In this document: positions 31,901-37,478 of the stretch, in pieces | How the letters are laid out: every line of letters starts with the position of its first letter | Position numbering within the stretch: position 1 is the stretch's first letter | Assembly: GCF_021184025.1 (NCBI RefSeq) | Contig: NZ_CP036537.1 | Location: forward strand, 5,299,001-5,363,000 | Direction of reading: 5' to 3' | Length of the DNA: 64,000 nucleotides | Origin: Rhodopseudomonas boonkerdii | Lineage (GTDB): Bacteria; Pseudomonadota; Alphaproteobacteria; Rhizobiales; Xanthobacteraceae | Notes under the pieces: model-generated | Database searches by the model: none | Told to the model about the DNA's origin: nothing | Seen by the model: only the letters and a program-made list of their open reading frames with translations | Position numbers and translations under genes: made by a program

Positions 31901-32258
31901 CGAGACCGTTCGGAACATTCATCGGTGCCGTCAGCGAGGTCTGCCGCGCAGCCGCTGCGGCGCGCGCCGCCGCCTGTACCGCCTGCATGTCCTGCACTGC
32001 TTTCGCAGCCCGTGCGAGCGATCCCTGCGTTTGCCGCGCCACCGCCGCTGCCTGCTGCGCCGCCAGCGTGACTGCATCCGATGCGAGGTTCGGCGCGGCC
32101 AGAACACCTCCGCCACCGCCATTGACCGAACGTGCCTGCGCCGCGCCGCCAGTCATCAGCATCACGGCACCGACACTGGCACCGGCAAGCATCACGCCGC
32201 GCGAGACACGGCGAATAGGCAGAGAAGATAAAGCGGAAATCATAGACGCTGCGGACAC
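19989..32258 (-). CDS. Giant filamentous-haemagglutinin-family exoprotein (TpsA-like, DUF3739-type)
   Basis: A 4,089-residue surface or secreted adhesin. Residues 1-42 form a signal peptide ending AAQA, after a long N-region. The TPS (haemagglutination activity) domain follows an Ala/Gln-rich helical spacer and includes ILNWTSFNVGAKTTLTFDQQ, ILGNIKADGQVYVINQSGII and the NxxGI motif at about residue 212. The bulk is a repetitive right-handed beta-helix rich in G, N, S, T and V. Residues about 1030-1160 hold a run of PAGT-type motifs. Residues about 3400-3960 look like the DUF3739 C-terminal region, followed by a charged tail (DRRNDRDDRSRN). The start is GTG with GAGGA 7 nt upstream. It lies 134 bp after FecR and probably depends on the FecI sigma. 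No TpsB pore gene is nearby. Confidence 0.92.
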   Translation of the reverse strand: MSAASMISALSSLPIRRVSRGVMLAGASVGAVMLMTGGAAQARSVNGGGGGVLAAPNLASDAVTLAAQQAAAVARQTQGSLARAAKAVQDMQAVQAAARAAAAARQTSLTAPMNVPNGLGAGGLLPNVPAGWSGANAPVQAVDANGQTQVGIRQTSQQAILNWTSFNVGAKTTLTFDQQGNNGWVALNRVNAATGPSQILGNIKADGQVYVINQSGIIFGGNSQINVGSLIASTANIVDPSTVYSASVSSSYVPSFTGAGEGGTGSIAGKIFVEAGAQIATNAPSVATTAGGYVLLLGSAVTNAGAIMTPKGQIALAAGHDFILRTGLGTDVNAFSTTRGSEIAVGTWTGTGAGTWVAGGGVVTNSGIGFAQQGDITLTGHSVVQDGVLLSSTTVNQRGTIHLLNSASDSAGSVTLTGNALSAILPELDSTETAMNSQRDALLANSATQNTARTVSTNVAARLDNLSLLADRVDQSRIEIVTGGSVTFKNGSYTAAQGGQISITAKQRIFTESGATLDVSGVRDVALAMESNNIKVNLQGNELRDAPANRDSSVLKSNDVWIDLRTLTLVPAGAGGYASDRYYTAGGLVEAGGYVANTAHTIGEWVAIGGSITLSAPEVVAQKGSVFNLSGGSLDYAGGWIRSTNLVGSDGRIYSVDQAPSNLTYVSFAGGFSRTHNIQGKQDESLTEIWTTIFDRGRTSLRWEDGYTVGRDAGSLIVSAPTALLEETMINDVVNGQRQTKARAAAATDGYKQGQTQVALAGQLNIGQYNSTGLASGYGSDVKIGDIAGITAGMTASSVMPSARVNTVWLDASTLNSDRLGGLGIATTGNIAVKAPLAFAPGAQVVFSAPNVDIAANITAPSGSITATNILATPTGNIVLVAVDGTSQLTLRSGATISTKGMWSNGATSGADVAALGFLDGGSVTFDSTYNVTLEKGSTIDVSSGGAILLNRKTLGGMGGNVTIIAGDVDTSGKTVSGPANLIIDGSIIGYGVTGGGALKVSTPGTVLIGEDALLTGGVLPAGTAAPVAVKLSKALTIPAGVPLPADLTTSTSVMYFDTPLPYAVTVLSIPNVPTGAVWIPPLSVFPRDTKGNLFFGSVPAGTVLGAILGSIPAGTIVPSAVFPAGFTINPVVSVHKAGTIESTPVTYAAGTQLAAGIVLPVTASIIPAQGLAPSFFNTGFSTYTVNGAQNLLVSPDVAVAPTMPVYQFTASSYAAPSGSDPASVLSLWTPPLFTENQRTSTLTQRGGASITLQSSFNNGNSGGAVLVGDGASINVDPGQSITLNAFRQLSVLGDLTAPGGNITLANVANSGALAAARNFDATGKGLGMSVWIGSGARLDVSGIAANARDLSGHLYGQATGGGSITINGNGSFVMLRPGSELVADGAQTTINVINGNAAASQPVMVASDGGSISLSSYSGLYLDGAMHAFAGGATASGGNLSVALLTPLFTKNGSDAVAPDNVLMPSLLTVTQAYQASALPSNIAPGTNAASLKFGQATISADRIAAGGFGSLSLQSDDFLVFSGSVSLSLNRSLTLNAPDITSGPEQVFRSQGLSQLPFVVPTGSVTLAAPVVTLMARDVANPDNVATGRLSNAGLGGAPTDATFTVTADQIDVRGPLHFSEGRNNIYDPAFGSNTDRLAPGFKTVTLISRGDIRLLPTILDAKTLANNGQTYTTIASDWNINLLAAQIYPTTGTVAEVVAGARLSIPATALASGMLPTLRIGRTTDTIPDAPLSVFGTLILAAPVVEQGGIVRAPMGYITLGSPLNGNAISVTGRQIDLLPGSLTSVSMDGVTIPYGGTIDGVTYNYNGKAIRPLPLLNFNITSASSGVALNAASVNVQSGAVVDTSGGGNLAGAGFISGRGGSVDVLKTALVNANPDTPFSKSTDRVYAIIPGYKSAYAPTAPENGAGDPAVGQQVTIPAGVPGLPAGTYTLLPSNYALLPGAFRVELAGASRAALAAPFSIGNSTYAASVVTGIANTSIRSSLPITALITSGTAVRAYSQYNEQGYSDFLSANTAQFGGLRALLPADGKVLQLSFEAPVSTGAARKPALTFDGTALLQGAAGGGAGQVVMQGVDEIANGGPATGYTGVSVNANAIDAIGAPRLMINGYTTITNGVILFGGGRNLAVRDGVTLTAGEILLIGGNIGIGNKVTLSTIGRGAVSYDSLSSGMPYGANQTAVLALSNGELDFLGGAGNGSITIGAGSQLYAENTLAIATSGVSSFSPSAHFGARNISLAVNTVNIGSAADIALAGNPSGFVFDQALFNQLVNGDPLHGAPALQSIALSASGAINVFGSTRLDATGTGVNLVLNTSALYGYGAASDHAVIAADTITWNGIPGATPPAIVAGGAGTGSGTLDLVANELRFGRFVSQDVSTANRVAYGFGNANVTGRNQIISGGNSKLFVYQAPSAATGAVFGQSGTGGNLNLITPLLTGQQKSIMAYTAGAALNVVAPAGVAPSAATTSIAGAEIALAADSVTIGTTVLLPSGKLAVTAAHDIALKGGSRIDLSGQASQIQSATVYGFGGTASFASTLGSVTQAAGATIDVSATHALAGSLSVDARNGLAVLNGTLKGAADDDGSSAMFGVVSGTMSNAAFAALNGSLNQGGFLAARSFDIRNGDLTIDNGVKAQNVTVALDNGTLTVVGTIDASGDAPGSIRLSASGDLNLASNAVLDVHGNVLQIDSYNNPIEAKNRGHIELTSANGKVSLARNATFDLHTQDGVAYGDVQLNARRTGLTTGDINIDAAQPLNIVGARSIAINGFWTYTLPAGSAITQAALAGYDADNTAFINAAATSGLAGKVTGLSAYGGAYHLRPGVEITSTGDLSTSGDIDLSGYRYGPGADRNTASATYGAGEPLALVIRAGGNLKIGGSISDGFRASAGKAATYTVLDATGITSQFATYTQTYNGTYTFYQKKANADLVVISAWTVPSATGNFYAWWANDWWGNWLTDTNGHAYVAGETIPAGTVLSYSKSGNILAFDPANMPTLGAIVPAIPGSAPTTPMAAMLAPGSISASIRLVAGADLASADQRALQTTQALGGTGNLTLSDAAYNTSLNAKLFSVLRTGTGNLDLLAGGSFSEATPYGVYTAGTQSTPLSANTAYDLLGQTSGGTSHVWYPEHGGDVLLSAQQDVSGYIQIADGNTRTLDSDLTGNWLVKQGGGVMSSDPGAWGINFGRNTITASATVNKLVGFQGIGTLGGGNLTLLAGRNAGAASGGISTSYISTGLDLVVASTGRVQANGTLLQTGGGDLTLRVGGTLNTVSTTSASNYGSDYFGAVSNLRGDITVQAGAIGSISQNGFAGNFTSLDPRAAEANVFKASAKSPGPTFIPGDGNVSIATRGDLVFGGAADAGMGVTLDQNGLPYTPVGASTPLSQGAQVSFALYTANTAIGLYAAGGDVAPLTGGGDFQNRPQNGRGFFPGTLRVAAANGDIRFSAQLGTSFPVLELMPSPIGQIDLLAAGSIYGSGQVVAMSGADMSTLATHLRPVISVTRTINGQTSTVTNATANAAYNLDIRSPIAFGEDNALTDLHAGDSQPARVYAGTDITDLTLGQVKTFLPTDRLVIPTHTTWYIAAKPFEVIAGRDIVGSGSVSDVFLNRGPNDITLLQAGRDIIYQSAIIGGPGLMQVQAGRNLYQGYYGSLTSVGDLVHPANIKGGAGIATVVGTGAAGPDYASFAKRYFDVANLLPGDGTPLAGSGKVVKTYADELYAWLQNRYAYRGNAADALAYFLTLPKLQQGVFVRQVYYAELTLGGREYNDPNSPRKGSYLRGREAIATLFPDRDANGNPLNYAGKLTMFSGVLNNKAYDAGIHTQFGGDIQILNPGGQTVIGVEGVAAGAGAGLVTQGQDSNIDIYSLGSVLLGQSRVMTTFGGDILAWSATGDINAGRGSKTSVTFTPPLRKTDKFGVVTVSPAAPASGAGIATLVTVPGTRPSNIDLIAPLGTIDAGEAGIRVSGNINLAALQVLNAANIQVQGTATGIPTVQAPSIAAALTTTNATAATQQTATPNQGSGNERPSVIIVEVLGYGGSDSEDRRNDRDDRSRNQTQRYDPNDSARVLGNGRFTREQTGDLTEEERAKLRQLSGNSSL

Positions 32259-32265
32259 GGGCGAT

Positions 32266-32270
32266 TCCTC
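32266..32270 (-). promoter_or_regulatory. Ribosome-binding site of the exoprotein gene
   Basis: GAGGA on the minus strand, 7 nt before the GTG at 32258. It decides this GTG start over the in-frame ATG five codons downstream, which has no such site. Confidence 0.6.
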
Positions 32271-32392
32271 GGACTTAGCACTATGCCGTCAGTCACGCGG
32301 GGGACTGAAAGGCCTCAGCATTAAGACTGGATCGTCCGCGAAATCGTGCACGCTTTCTTAAAAGAATCTTCCGTCGTCGAGATGCCACCTCG

Positions 32393-33394
32393 TCAACCCA
32401 GTAGCACCAAGCCTCCCGGGAGAGCTCGAATTCGCGCATCAACCGCCTGCTCTAGACGGATCAGGATACTGTCCATCTGGTCGATGCGGAACCGGCCGGT
32501 CATCTGCCTGTCCGCCAAGGCAGCATTGATCAGCACGATGTGGCCTGGGCGGTAGCGATTGATCTCGTCGATCGCGTCCCGCAGCGGAGTATTGTGAAAA
32601 ACGACGATGCCGCGCGACCAGTTGGATGCACTTTCCGGATCGATCGCCGTGGCGTCGCCGAGACCATGATCGCTATATCTGAGTTGCTGTCCTGCATGGA
32701 GCACGGCACTTTGCCCGCGACATTCGACATCGATGTCACCGTCAAAACAGGTGACATGAACCGCACGATCGTTGCCGCGCACCAGACGGCGGATGTCGAA
32801 ACGCCCATGCTTTGCCTGCGTCCGGCCATCGGCTGCGAAAACCGACAATGCAGGCGCACTCGACGAAGGCAGATCGAACGATGCTTCGCCAGAAACCAGC
32901 TCGACCTGAGCCTGTCGACCGTCGACCACACGCAAGGCAAGGCTTGTCTGCGTATTCATTCGCACGGCCACATCTCCCGCGAGCTTGATGTCGCGCTGCT
33001 CGCCGGTCGCCGTGCGATAATCCGCACGGAGCTGGGATAGCGACGGCCATAAATCTAGCGGGGGATGGATGACGCCATAAGTCACCGCCGCCGCTGCAGC
33101 AACGCCGCCGCCCAAAAAGACGCGTCGATTGACGGCCCGTCGGCGTAGATACACCAGCATTTCGGTGGCACTCCTGCCATCGTCCTGCAAATCGCGGCCG
33201 GCCGACGCCACATCGCTCCAGGCCCGACTTGCCTCGGCGAAGGCGCGGGCGTGCTGCGGACTGGTGGCTCGCCAGCCCTTCAGCGCGGCAGCATCCGCGG
33301 CGGTCGCTTGTCCCGATACAAGCCGCTGGACCCAAACGACGGCTTCGCGCTGGATCTCATCCAGCTCCGGCGTCGTATTGTGCAGCTTGATCAT
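32393..33394 (-). CDS. FecR-family anti-sigma/sigma regulator
   Basis: 333 residues from the ATG at 33394. The open frame continues upstream into the sigma-factor gene, but the FecR N-terminus is MIKLHNTTPELDEIQREAVV. The cytoplasmic N-terminal domain (DUF4880-like) has AVVWVQRLVSGQATAADAAA and GWRATSPQHARAFAEASRAW. A single membrane helix near residue 100 (RRVFLGGGVAAAAAVTYGV) is followed by the periplasmic FecR domain (YRTATGEQRDIKLAGDVAVR) and a C-terminal STN-like segment (NTPLRDAIDEINRY, GRFRIDQMDSILIRLEQAV). It relays a periplasmic signal to the FecI sigma encoded 103 bp upstream. Here the regulated gene is an adhesin rather than a TonB receptor. Confidence 0.92.
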   Translation of the reverse strand: MIKLHNTTPELDEIQREAVVWVQRLVSGQATAADAAALKGWRATSPQHARAFAEASRAWSDVASAGRDLQDDGRSATEMLVYLRRRAVNRRVFLGGGVAAAAAVTYGVIHPPLDLWPSLSQLRADYRTATGEQRDIKLAGDVAVRMNTQTSLALRVVDGRQAQVELVSGEASFDLPSSSAPALSVFAADGRTQAKHGRFDIRRLVRGNDRAVHVTCFDGDIDVECRGQSAVLHAGQQLRYSDHGLGDATAIDPESASNWSRGIVVFHNTPLRDAIDEINRYRPGHIVLINAALADRQMTGRFRIDQMDSILIRLEQAVDARIRALPGGLVLLG

Positions 33395-33497
33395 GATCTC
33401 GGCCCGCCCCCAGACGTCGATGCGCCGCATGCCTTGTCGGCGCACAAAAACAAATTCGTCATATCCTAGACTGCTTTCATTCGCCGATCGTGCACGA

Positions 33498-34010
33498 TCA
33501 GCGCCCCAGTTCTTCCCGGCGAGCCACAATATATTCGTGGGCCAGCCGCAACTCCTTGGACACAAGCCGCAGCGAGACGCCGAGCTTGGTGGCGATCTCC
33601 TGTAAGGACAGACCATCGACCCGGGCCGCCAGCAGAATGGCACGGCGCCGCGCCGGCAATTCCGTCAACACAGCTTTCATTGCCCGTAGATCGGCACGGG
33701 CCTGGGTTATCCGAAGCGGGTCTGGCATATCGTCGGCTAGATCGAGCAAGCCCTCGATTTCCAGTGCAGACAGATGCCGCTTTTCGGACTGATAAAGATC
33801 GAACGCAACATTCAGGACGGTTCGGAAAAGATAGCTGTTGGGGCTTTTCACTCCGGTGCCGACATCCAGCCGTGACAGCCGCAGCCAGGTTTCCTGCAGG
33901 ACTTCGGAGGCAAGGTCCGCCGATCCGAGCCGCGGTGCCAGACGCTTCCTGAGATCGTCATAGCGATCGAGAAAAACGCGTCGCAGCGTTGTGAGACCGC
34001 CTTCACTCAT
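33498..34010 (-). CDS. ECF sigma factor, FecI-like
   Basis: 170 residues from the ATG at 34010, which overlaps the stop of the STN/TonB-C gene (ATGA). Region 2 contains RLAPRLGSADLASEVLQETW with SYLFRTVLNVAFDLYQSEKR. Region 4 contains LPARRRAILLAARVDGLSLQ and EIATKLGVSLRLVSKELRLA, a typical -35-binding HTH. It probably directs RNA polymerase to the promoter before the exoprotein gene, and FecR controls its activity. The longer frame starting at 34280 is rejected because it lies across the preceding gene. Confidence 0.92.
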   Translation of the reverse strand: MSEGGLTTLRRVFLDRYDDLRKRLAPRLGSADLASEVLQETWLRLSRLDVGTGVKSPNSYLFRTVLNVAFDLYQSEKRHLSALEIEGLLDLADDMPDPLRITQARADLRAMKAVLTELPARRRAILLAARVDGLSLQEIATKLGVSLRLVSKELRLAHEYIVARREELGR

Positions 34011-34723
34011 GGCTGCCCCGCACGCATCGACCCGCTGTCCTGGCGGCAGCCTGTAGCGCCGACGGTCTGTGGCACCATCATGATCAAGGCCGGCTGAGTG
34101 AAAGCGGCCGGCGGGCGTTGTTCCAGTCTGACGCCGAGCAATGCAGCGTCGATATTGCGGTCGATCGCTGGCGTCCCGGCCGAACTGAGCCGTTGCACAT
34201 GTTCGACATTGCCCCGCGGACCGATCCAGATCAGCGCAACTGCACGGAACGTGCCCGGCTCCAGAACGCCCTGCCGGCAAAAGCTCTCGCGTAGCGCGAC
34301 CTGGATTTGCGCGTAGTAACGCTGTGCAACCGCGTGGCCGGACGGCGAGTTTGCGGATGGCACATCCTGCGAAGGCAAGGACAATATAAACGAGCCATCA
34401 TCGAGAAAACGGGCTCGCAGACCCGTGCCTTCCAGCAGCCTTACAAGAGCATCGAGCGGCGCCATCCGTCCGGCGACAGGATTCGATATGCGTCCCTCGA
34501 CGAGGCGCGCCTGATAGAAAACCTCACGCCCCGTGAGGTCGCCGTAACGCGTCAAGGCATTTGCAAGCGGCTGTGCTTGGATCTCGAAATCGGGCGGCAG
34601 TTCTTTGACCGTGTCAGGCGCGGCGGCAGCGGCGCCCGACATGAAAAACAGCGCCAGAAAAGCTAGGCCGCCAAAAGGACTGCACCAGACTCGCCTCAAC
34701 TGACCGCCCCGCCGAAGTCGCAT
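34007..34723 (-). CDS. Periplasmic STN-domain protein with TonB-C-like domain
   Basis: 238 residues. A signal peptide (hydrophobic FGGLAFLALFFMSGAAAAA) is followed by a secretin/TonB short N-terminal domain (FEIQAQPLANALTRYGDLTG, then PVAGRMAPLDALVRLLEGTG). After a linker comes a TonB C-terminal-like fold (QIQVALRESFCRQGVLEPG, IWIGPRGNVEHVQRLSSAGT). STN domains of TonB receptors contact FecR; here the domain is detached from any receptor. It could act as the periplasmic sensor that talks to FecR. It is translationally coupled to the sigma gene (4-bp overlap) and starts the sigma/anti-sigma/adhesin locus. Confidence 0.88.
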   Translation of the reverse strand: MRLRRGGQLRRVWCSPFGGLAFLALFFMSGAAAAAPDTVKELPPDFEIQAQPLANALTRYGDLTGREVFYQARLVEGRISNPVAGRMAPLDALVRLLEGTGLRARFLDDGSFILSLPSQDVPSANSPSGHAVAQRYYAQIQVALRESFCRQGVLEPGTFRAVALIWIGPRGNVEHVQRLSSAGTPAIDRNIDAALLGVRLEQRPPAAFTQPALIMMVPQTVGATGCRQDSGSMRAGQP

Positions 34724-34882
34724 CGCCGCAATCGCAGGAGCTGAATTCCACGCGCCACAAACGCAATATGCATCGGCTGCTTATCGTCGCAACGCGATAA
34801 TGTACAAGCCGCCCTGAACGGAAAGGAGCAATAGAGGCCCGACACGACAGTTTTGCGACAGCCACTATCCCGGTCGTCGCGC

Positions 34883-35806
34883 TCACCCTGGCTCGCCCGA
34901 TGGCTCTCCGCCCGAAAGCCTCTGCTCACCTGACGTCAGATGCTCCACGAGCGCACGCGCGGTCGGAGCGATATTTTCCTGGGCCCGCGTGCAGACAGAG
35001 AATCTGCGCGTAGCCCAATCATCGGCGAGGCGAACAAATGCAATCTGCATGAAGCGCCGACAATTGCGCGCCGTCGTCGCCGGAACGATGCCGAGGCCGA
35101 CGCCGTCGGCCGCCATACGGCAGATGCCTTCGAACGTTCGCGTTCGGACGCGGGTCTTAAGGCGACCACCGGCGATCAGCGCACGCCCATCGAGATTTTG
35201 CTGCAAGGCGCCTTCTGCCAGGCCGATGAAATTCTCATGCACGATATCGGTGAACAGAACGTCCTTGCGATTCGCCAGCGGATGGTCGTGATGTGCAACC
35301 ACCACCAATTGATCGATCGCGAACGGACGGAGCCTCAAGCCATCGGTGCTGACCGTGTCGGAGATGATACCGATCTCGGTCAAGCCAGCCGAGAGTGCCC
35401 GCACGATCTCCGAACTCTGCCGCTCACGCAGATCTACGTCAGTGTGAGGATTCGCCGCCATCCAAGGCGCAAGCCGTTCCGGCAAGAACTCGGTGATTGC
35501 CGCCGTGGGCGCCATCAGCCGGATGACGGTCCTGAGCCCTTTGGCATGCTCATCGAGTTCACCGCGCATTTGCGCCATCTGGCGCTGAACCAGCGCTGCA
35601 TGATGTGCCAGTGCCTCGCCCGCATTGGTGGGAGACACGCCACGCCGACCTCGCTCAAGAAGCTTGACCCCGCTTGCAATCTCCATCGCGCGCAGGCGTT
35701 CGCTGGCAGCGGGCAACGAAAGTCCGGCGGCGATAGCGCCGTGGGTAATGCTACCCGCATCAACGACGGCCAAGAAGAGCCGGAGATCAACGAAATCAAA
35801 ACGCAT
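34883..35806 (-). CDS. LysR-family regulator
   Basis: A 307-residue LTTR. The N-terminal HTH reads DLRLFLAVVDAGSITHGAIA followed by GLSLPAASERLRAMEIASGV. A linker helix with HHAALVQRQMAQMRGELDEH leads to the effector-binding domain. It is divergent from a DHA2-type exporter gene, with a perfect 15-bp inverted repeat between the two starts (35823-35857), 17-51 bp upstream of its own ATG. This geometry is classic for a LysR that regulates the neighbouring exporter and itself. The effector is unknown. Confidence 0.9.
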   Translation of the reverse strand: MRFDFVDLRLFLAVVDAGSITHGAIAAGLSLPAASERLRAMEIASGVKLLERGRRGVSPTNAGEALAHHAALVQRQMAQMRGELDEHAKGLRTVIRLMAPTAAITEFLPERLAPWMAANPHTDVDLRERQSSEIVRALSAGLTEIGIISDTVSTDGLRLRPFAIDQLVVVAHHDHPLANRKDVLFTDIVHENFIGLAEGALQQNLDGRALIAGGRLKTRVRTRTFEGICRMAADGVGLGIVPATTARNCRRFMQIAFVRLADDWATRRFSVCTRAQENIAPTARALVEHLTSGEQRLSGGEPSGEPG

Positions 35807-35822
35807 GGCGATTGCTTATCAA

Positions 35823-35857
35823 GCATCCAGACTTCGGGCTAGCCGAAGTCTGGATGC
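35823..35857. promoter_or_regulatory. Perfect 15-bp inverted repeat between divergent LysR and DHA2 genes (candidate operator)
   Basis: Arms GCATCCAGACTTCGG and CCGAAGTCTGGATGC are separated by GCTAG. The repeat sits in the 135-bp divergent promoter. It is not followed by a T-run on either strand and lies upstream of both genes, so an operator is more likely than a terminator. Confidence 0.65.
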
Positions 35858-35941
35858 GGAACATCCGCATTGTGGCGACTGAGGGGACTGATAATCGGGG
35901 CGGCACGATCGAACGAGCCGGCCACTAGGACTCCTGCCCCT

Positions 35942-37369
35942 ATGCAAAAAACATCAATGCCGCAAGGCGTTGGGAGAAACAGCATTGTTCTCCCGTTTAT
36001 CGTGGCCGCGACCTATTTCATGGAAAGTCTGGATACGACGATCATCGCCACGGCTTTGCCGCAGATGGCGCAATCCTTCCATGTCGGCCCCAACGAAGTC
36101 AGCCTGGGCATGACGGCCTATATGCTCACGCTGGCGGTGCTGATTCCGATCAGCGGCTGGATCGCGGATCGGCATGGCACTCGAACGGTATTCGGTAGCG
36201 CAGTGGTCATTTTCACGATCGCATCCGTCTTATGCGGATTGGCCGACAGCGTTCTGTCGTTCACGCTTGCCCGCGTGTTGCAGGGCGCCGGCGGAGCGAT
36301 GATGGTGCCGGTGGGGCGCATGATCGTTGCGCACAACACCGATCAATCGCATATGCTGCGCGCGATCTCGACCATCACATGGCCCGCGATCATTGCGCCG
36401 GCGGTCGGCCCGACTGTGGGCGGCCTGATCACCACCTATGCATCCTGGCATTGGGTGTTTTTCCTCAATGTCCCGTTTTCCATCGCTGCCTTTGCCGCCA
36501 TCATCATTTTCGTTCCCAACCAGTCCGGTCAGGGCCGCAGGAAACTCGACGTCAAAGGATTGCTGCTGACCAGCGCATCCCTTGTGGCACTGCTTTACGG
36601 GATGGAATTGGCAAGCCACCAGGAGACGAGCCTGATATTTGCAGGCGGCATCATCAGCGCCGGCGTTGTCATCGGCCTCATGGCCATCCTGCATCTCCAG
36701 AACACGCGCCAGCCAATCCTCAATCTCGCAGTATTTCGCGTGAAGACTTACACCACATCGGTTTGGTGGGGCGGCTTTGCGAGAGCGGGAATGGAAGCGA
36801 TCCCCTATCTTTCACCGCTTCTGTTTCAAATCGGCTTCGGCCTTTCGGCTTTCCATTCCGGTCTATTGTTGCTGGTCACCGCAACAGGCAATCTTGGAAT
36901 GAAAACCCTGACCACACCGATCATGCGGCGCTTCGGCTTTCGCGTTGTTGCGATCGTGAATGGCACGGCCGTCGCTTTGAGCATTCTCGCCTTTGCATGG
37001 GTAACGCCCACGACACCGATGCCCGCGCTGTTTGCGGTGCTGTTCGCGTATGGCGTGACGCGCTCGCTACAACTCTCGACGATGACGACGTTGAGCTATG
37101 CCGACATTTCAGAGGAGCTGAAAAGCTCGGCCAGCACCTTGTGGAGCACGATGCAGCAAATGACGACCGGGCTAGGCATCGCCTTTGGCGCCGTATGCCT
37201 ACGCCTCGCCAGCATCGTCCGCATAAGCGAGGATGCGACGGGCAGTCACCCTTTCACGGTGACTGATTTTCAGTGGGCGTTTGCCGCCACAGCGTTACTG
37301 ACGCTGCTCCCCACCATCGCTTACTGGCGCCTCCCGCATGATGCAGGACATAGCATCGCAAAGAAGTAG
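35942..37369 (+). CDS. DHA2-family MFS drug exporter (EmrB/QacA-like)
   Basis: 475 residues from the ATG at 35942; the frame runs on upstream to 35870 with no support. About 14 membrane helices are visible. Motif C-like and antiporter motifs are present: ESLDTTIIATALPQMAQSF in helix 1, GWIADRHGTRTVF after helix 2, VLQGAGGAMMVPVGR in helix 4 and APAVGPTVGGLITTY in helix 5. The D in helix 1 is typical of drug/proton antiporters. No HlyD adaptor gene accompanies it, so it probably works alone in the inner membrane. It is divergent from a LysR and likely controlled through the 35823-35857 repeat. Confidence 0.92.
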   Translation: MQKTSMPQGVGRNSIVLPFIVAATYFMESLDTTIIATALPQMAQSFHVGPNEVSLGMTAYMLTLAVLIPISGWIADRHGTRTVFGSAVVIFTIASVLCGLADSVLSFTLARVLQGAGGAMMVPVGRMIVAHNTDQSHMLRAISTITWPAIIAPAVGPTVGGLITTYASWHWVFFLNVPFSIAAFAAIIIFVPNQSGQGRRKLDVKGLLLTSASLVALLYGMELASHQETSLIFAGGIISAGVVIGLMAILHLQNTRQPILNLAVFRVKTYTTSVWWGGFARAGMEAIPYLSPLLFQIGFGLSAFHSGLLLLVTATGNLGMKTLTTPIMRRFGFRVVAIVNGTAVALSILAFAWVTPTTPMPALFAVLFAYGVTRSLQLSTMTTLSYADISEELKSSASTLWSTMQQMTTGLGIAFGAVCLRLASIVRISEDATGSHPFTVTDFQWAFAATALLTLLPTIAYWRLPHDAGHSIAKK

Positions 37370-37478
37370 AAATGAATTACTTTCCTATGGCTGCGGCGGA
37401 AGAATACCTCTGAAAATGCGAATGCTGACAGTCCCAAGATTCTGCCAGCATCCGCTGTCGACCATCTCGTTCCAATCG

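Noticed and set aside
29595..32231. 878-codon plus-strand open frame, almost the same length as the other antisense frame
   Set aside because: Composition is that of a shadow frame. The similar length is coincidental; the two products share no alignable sequence beyond bias.
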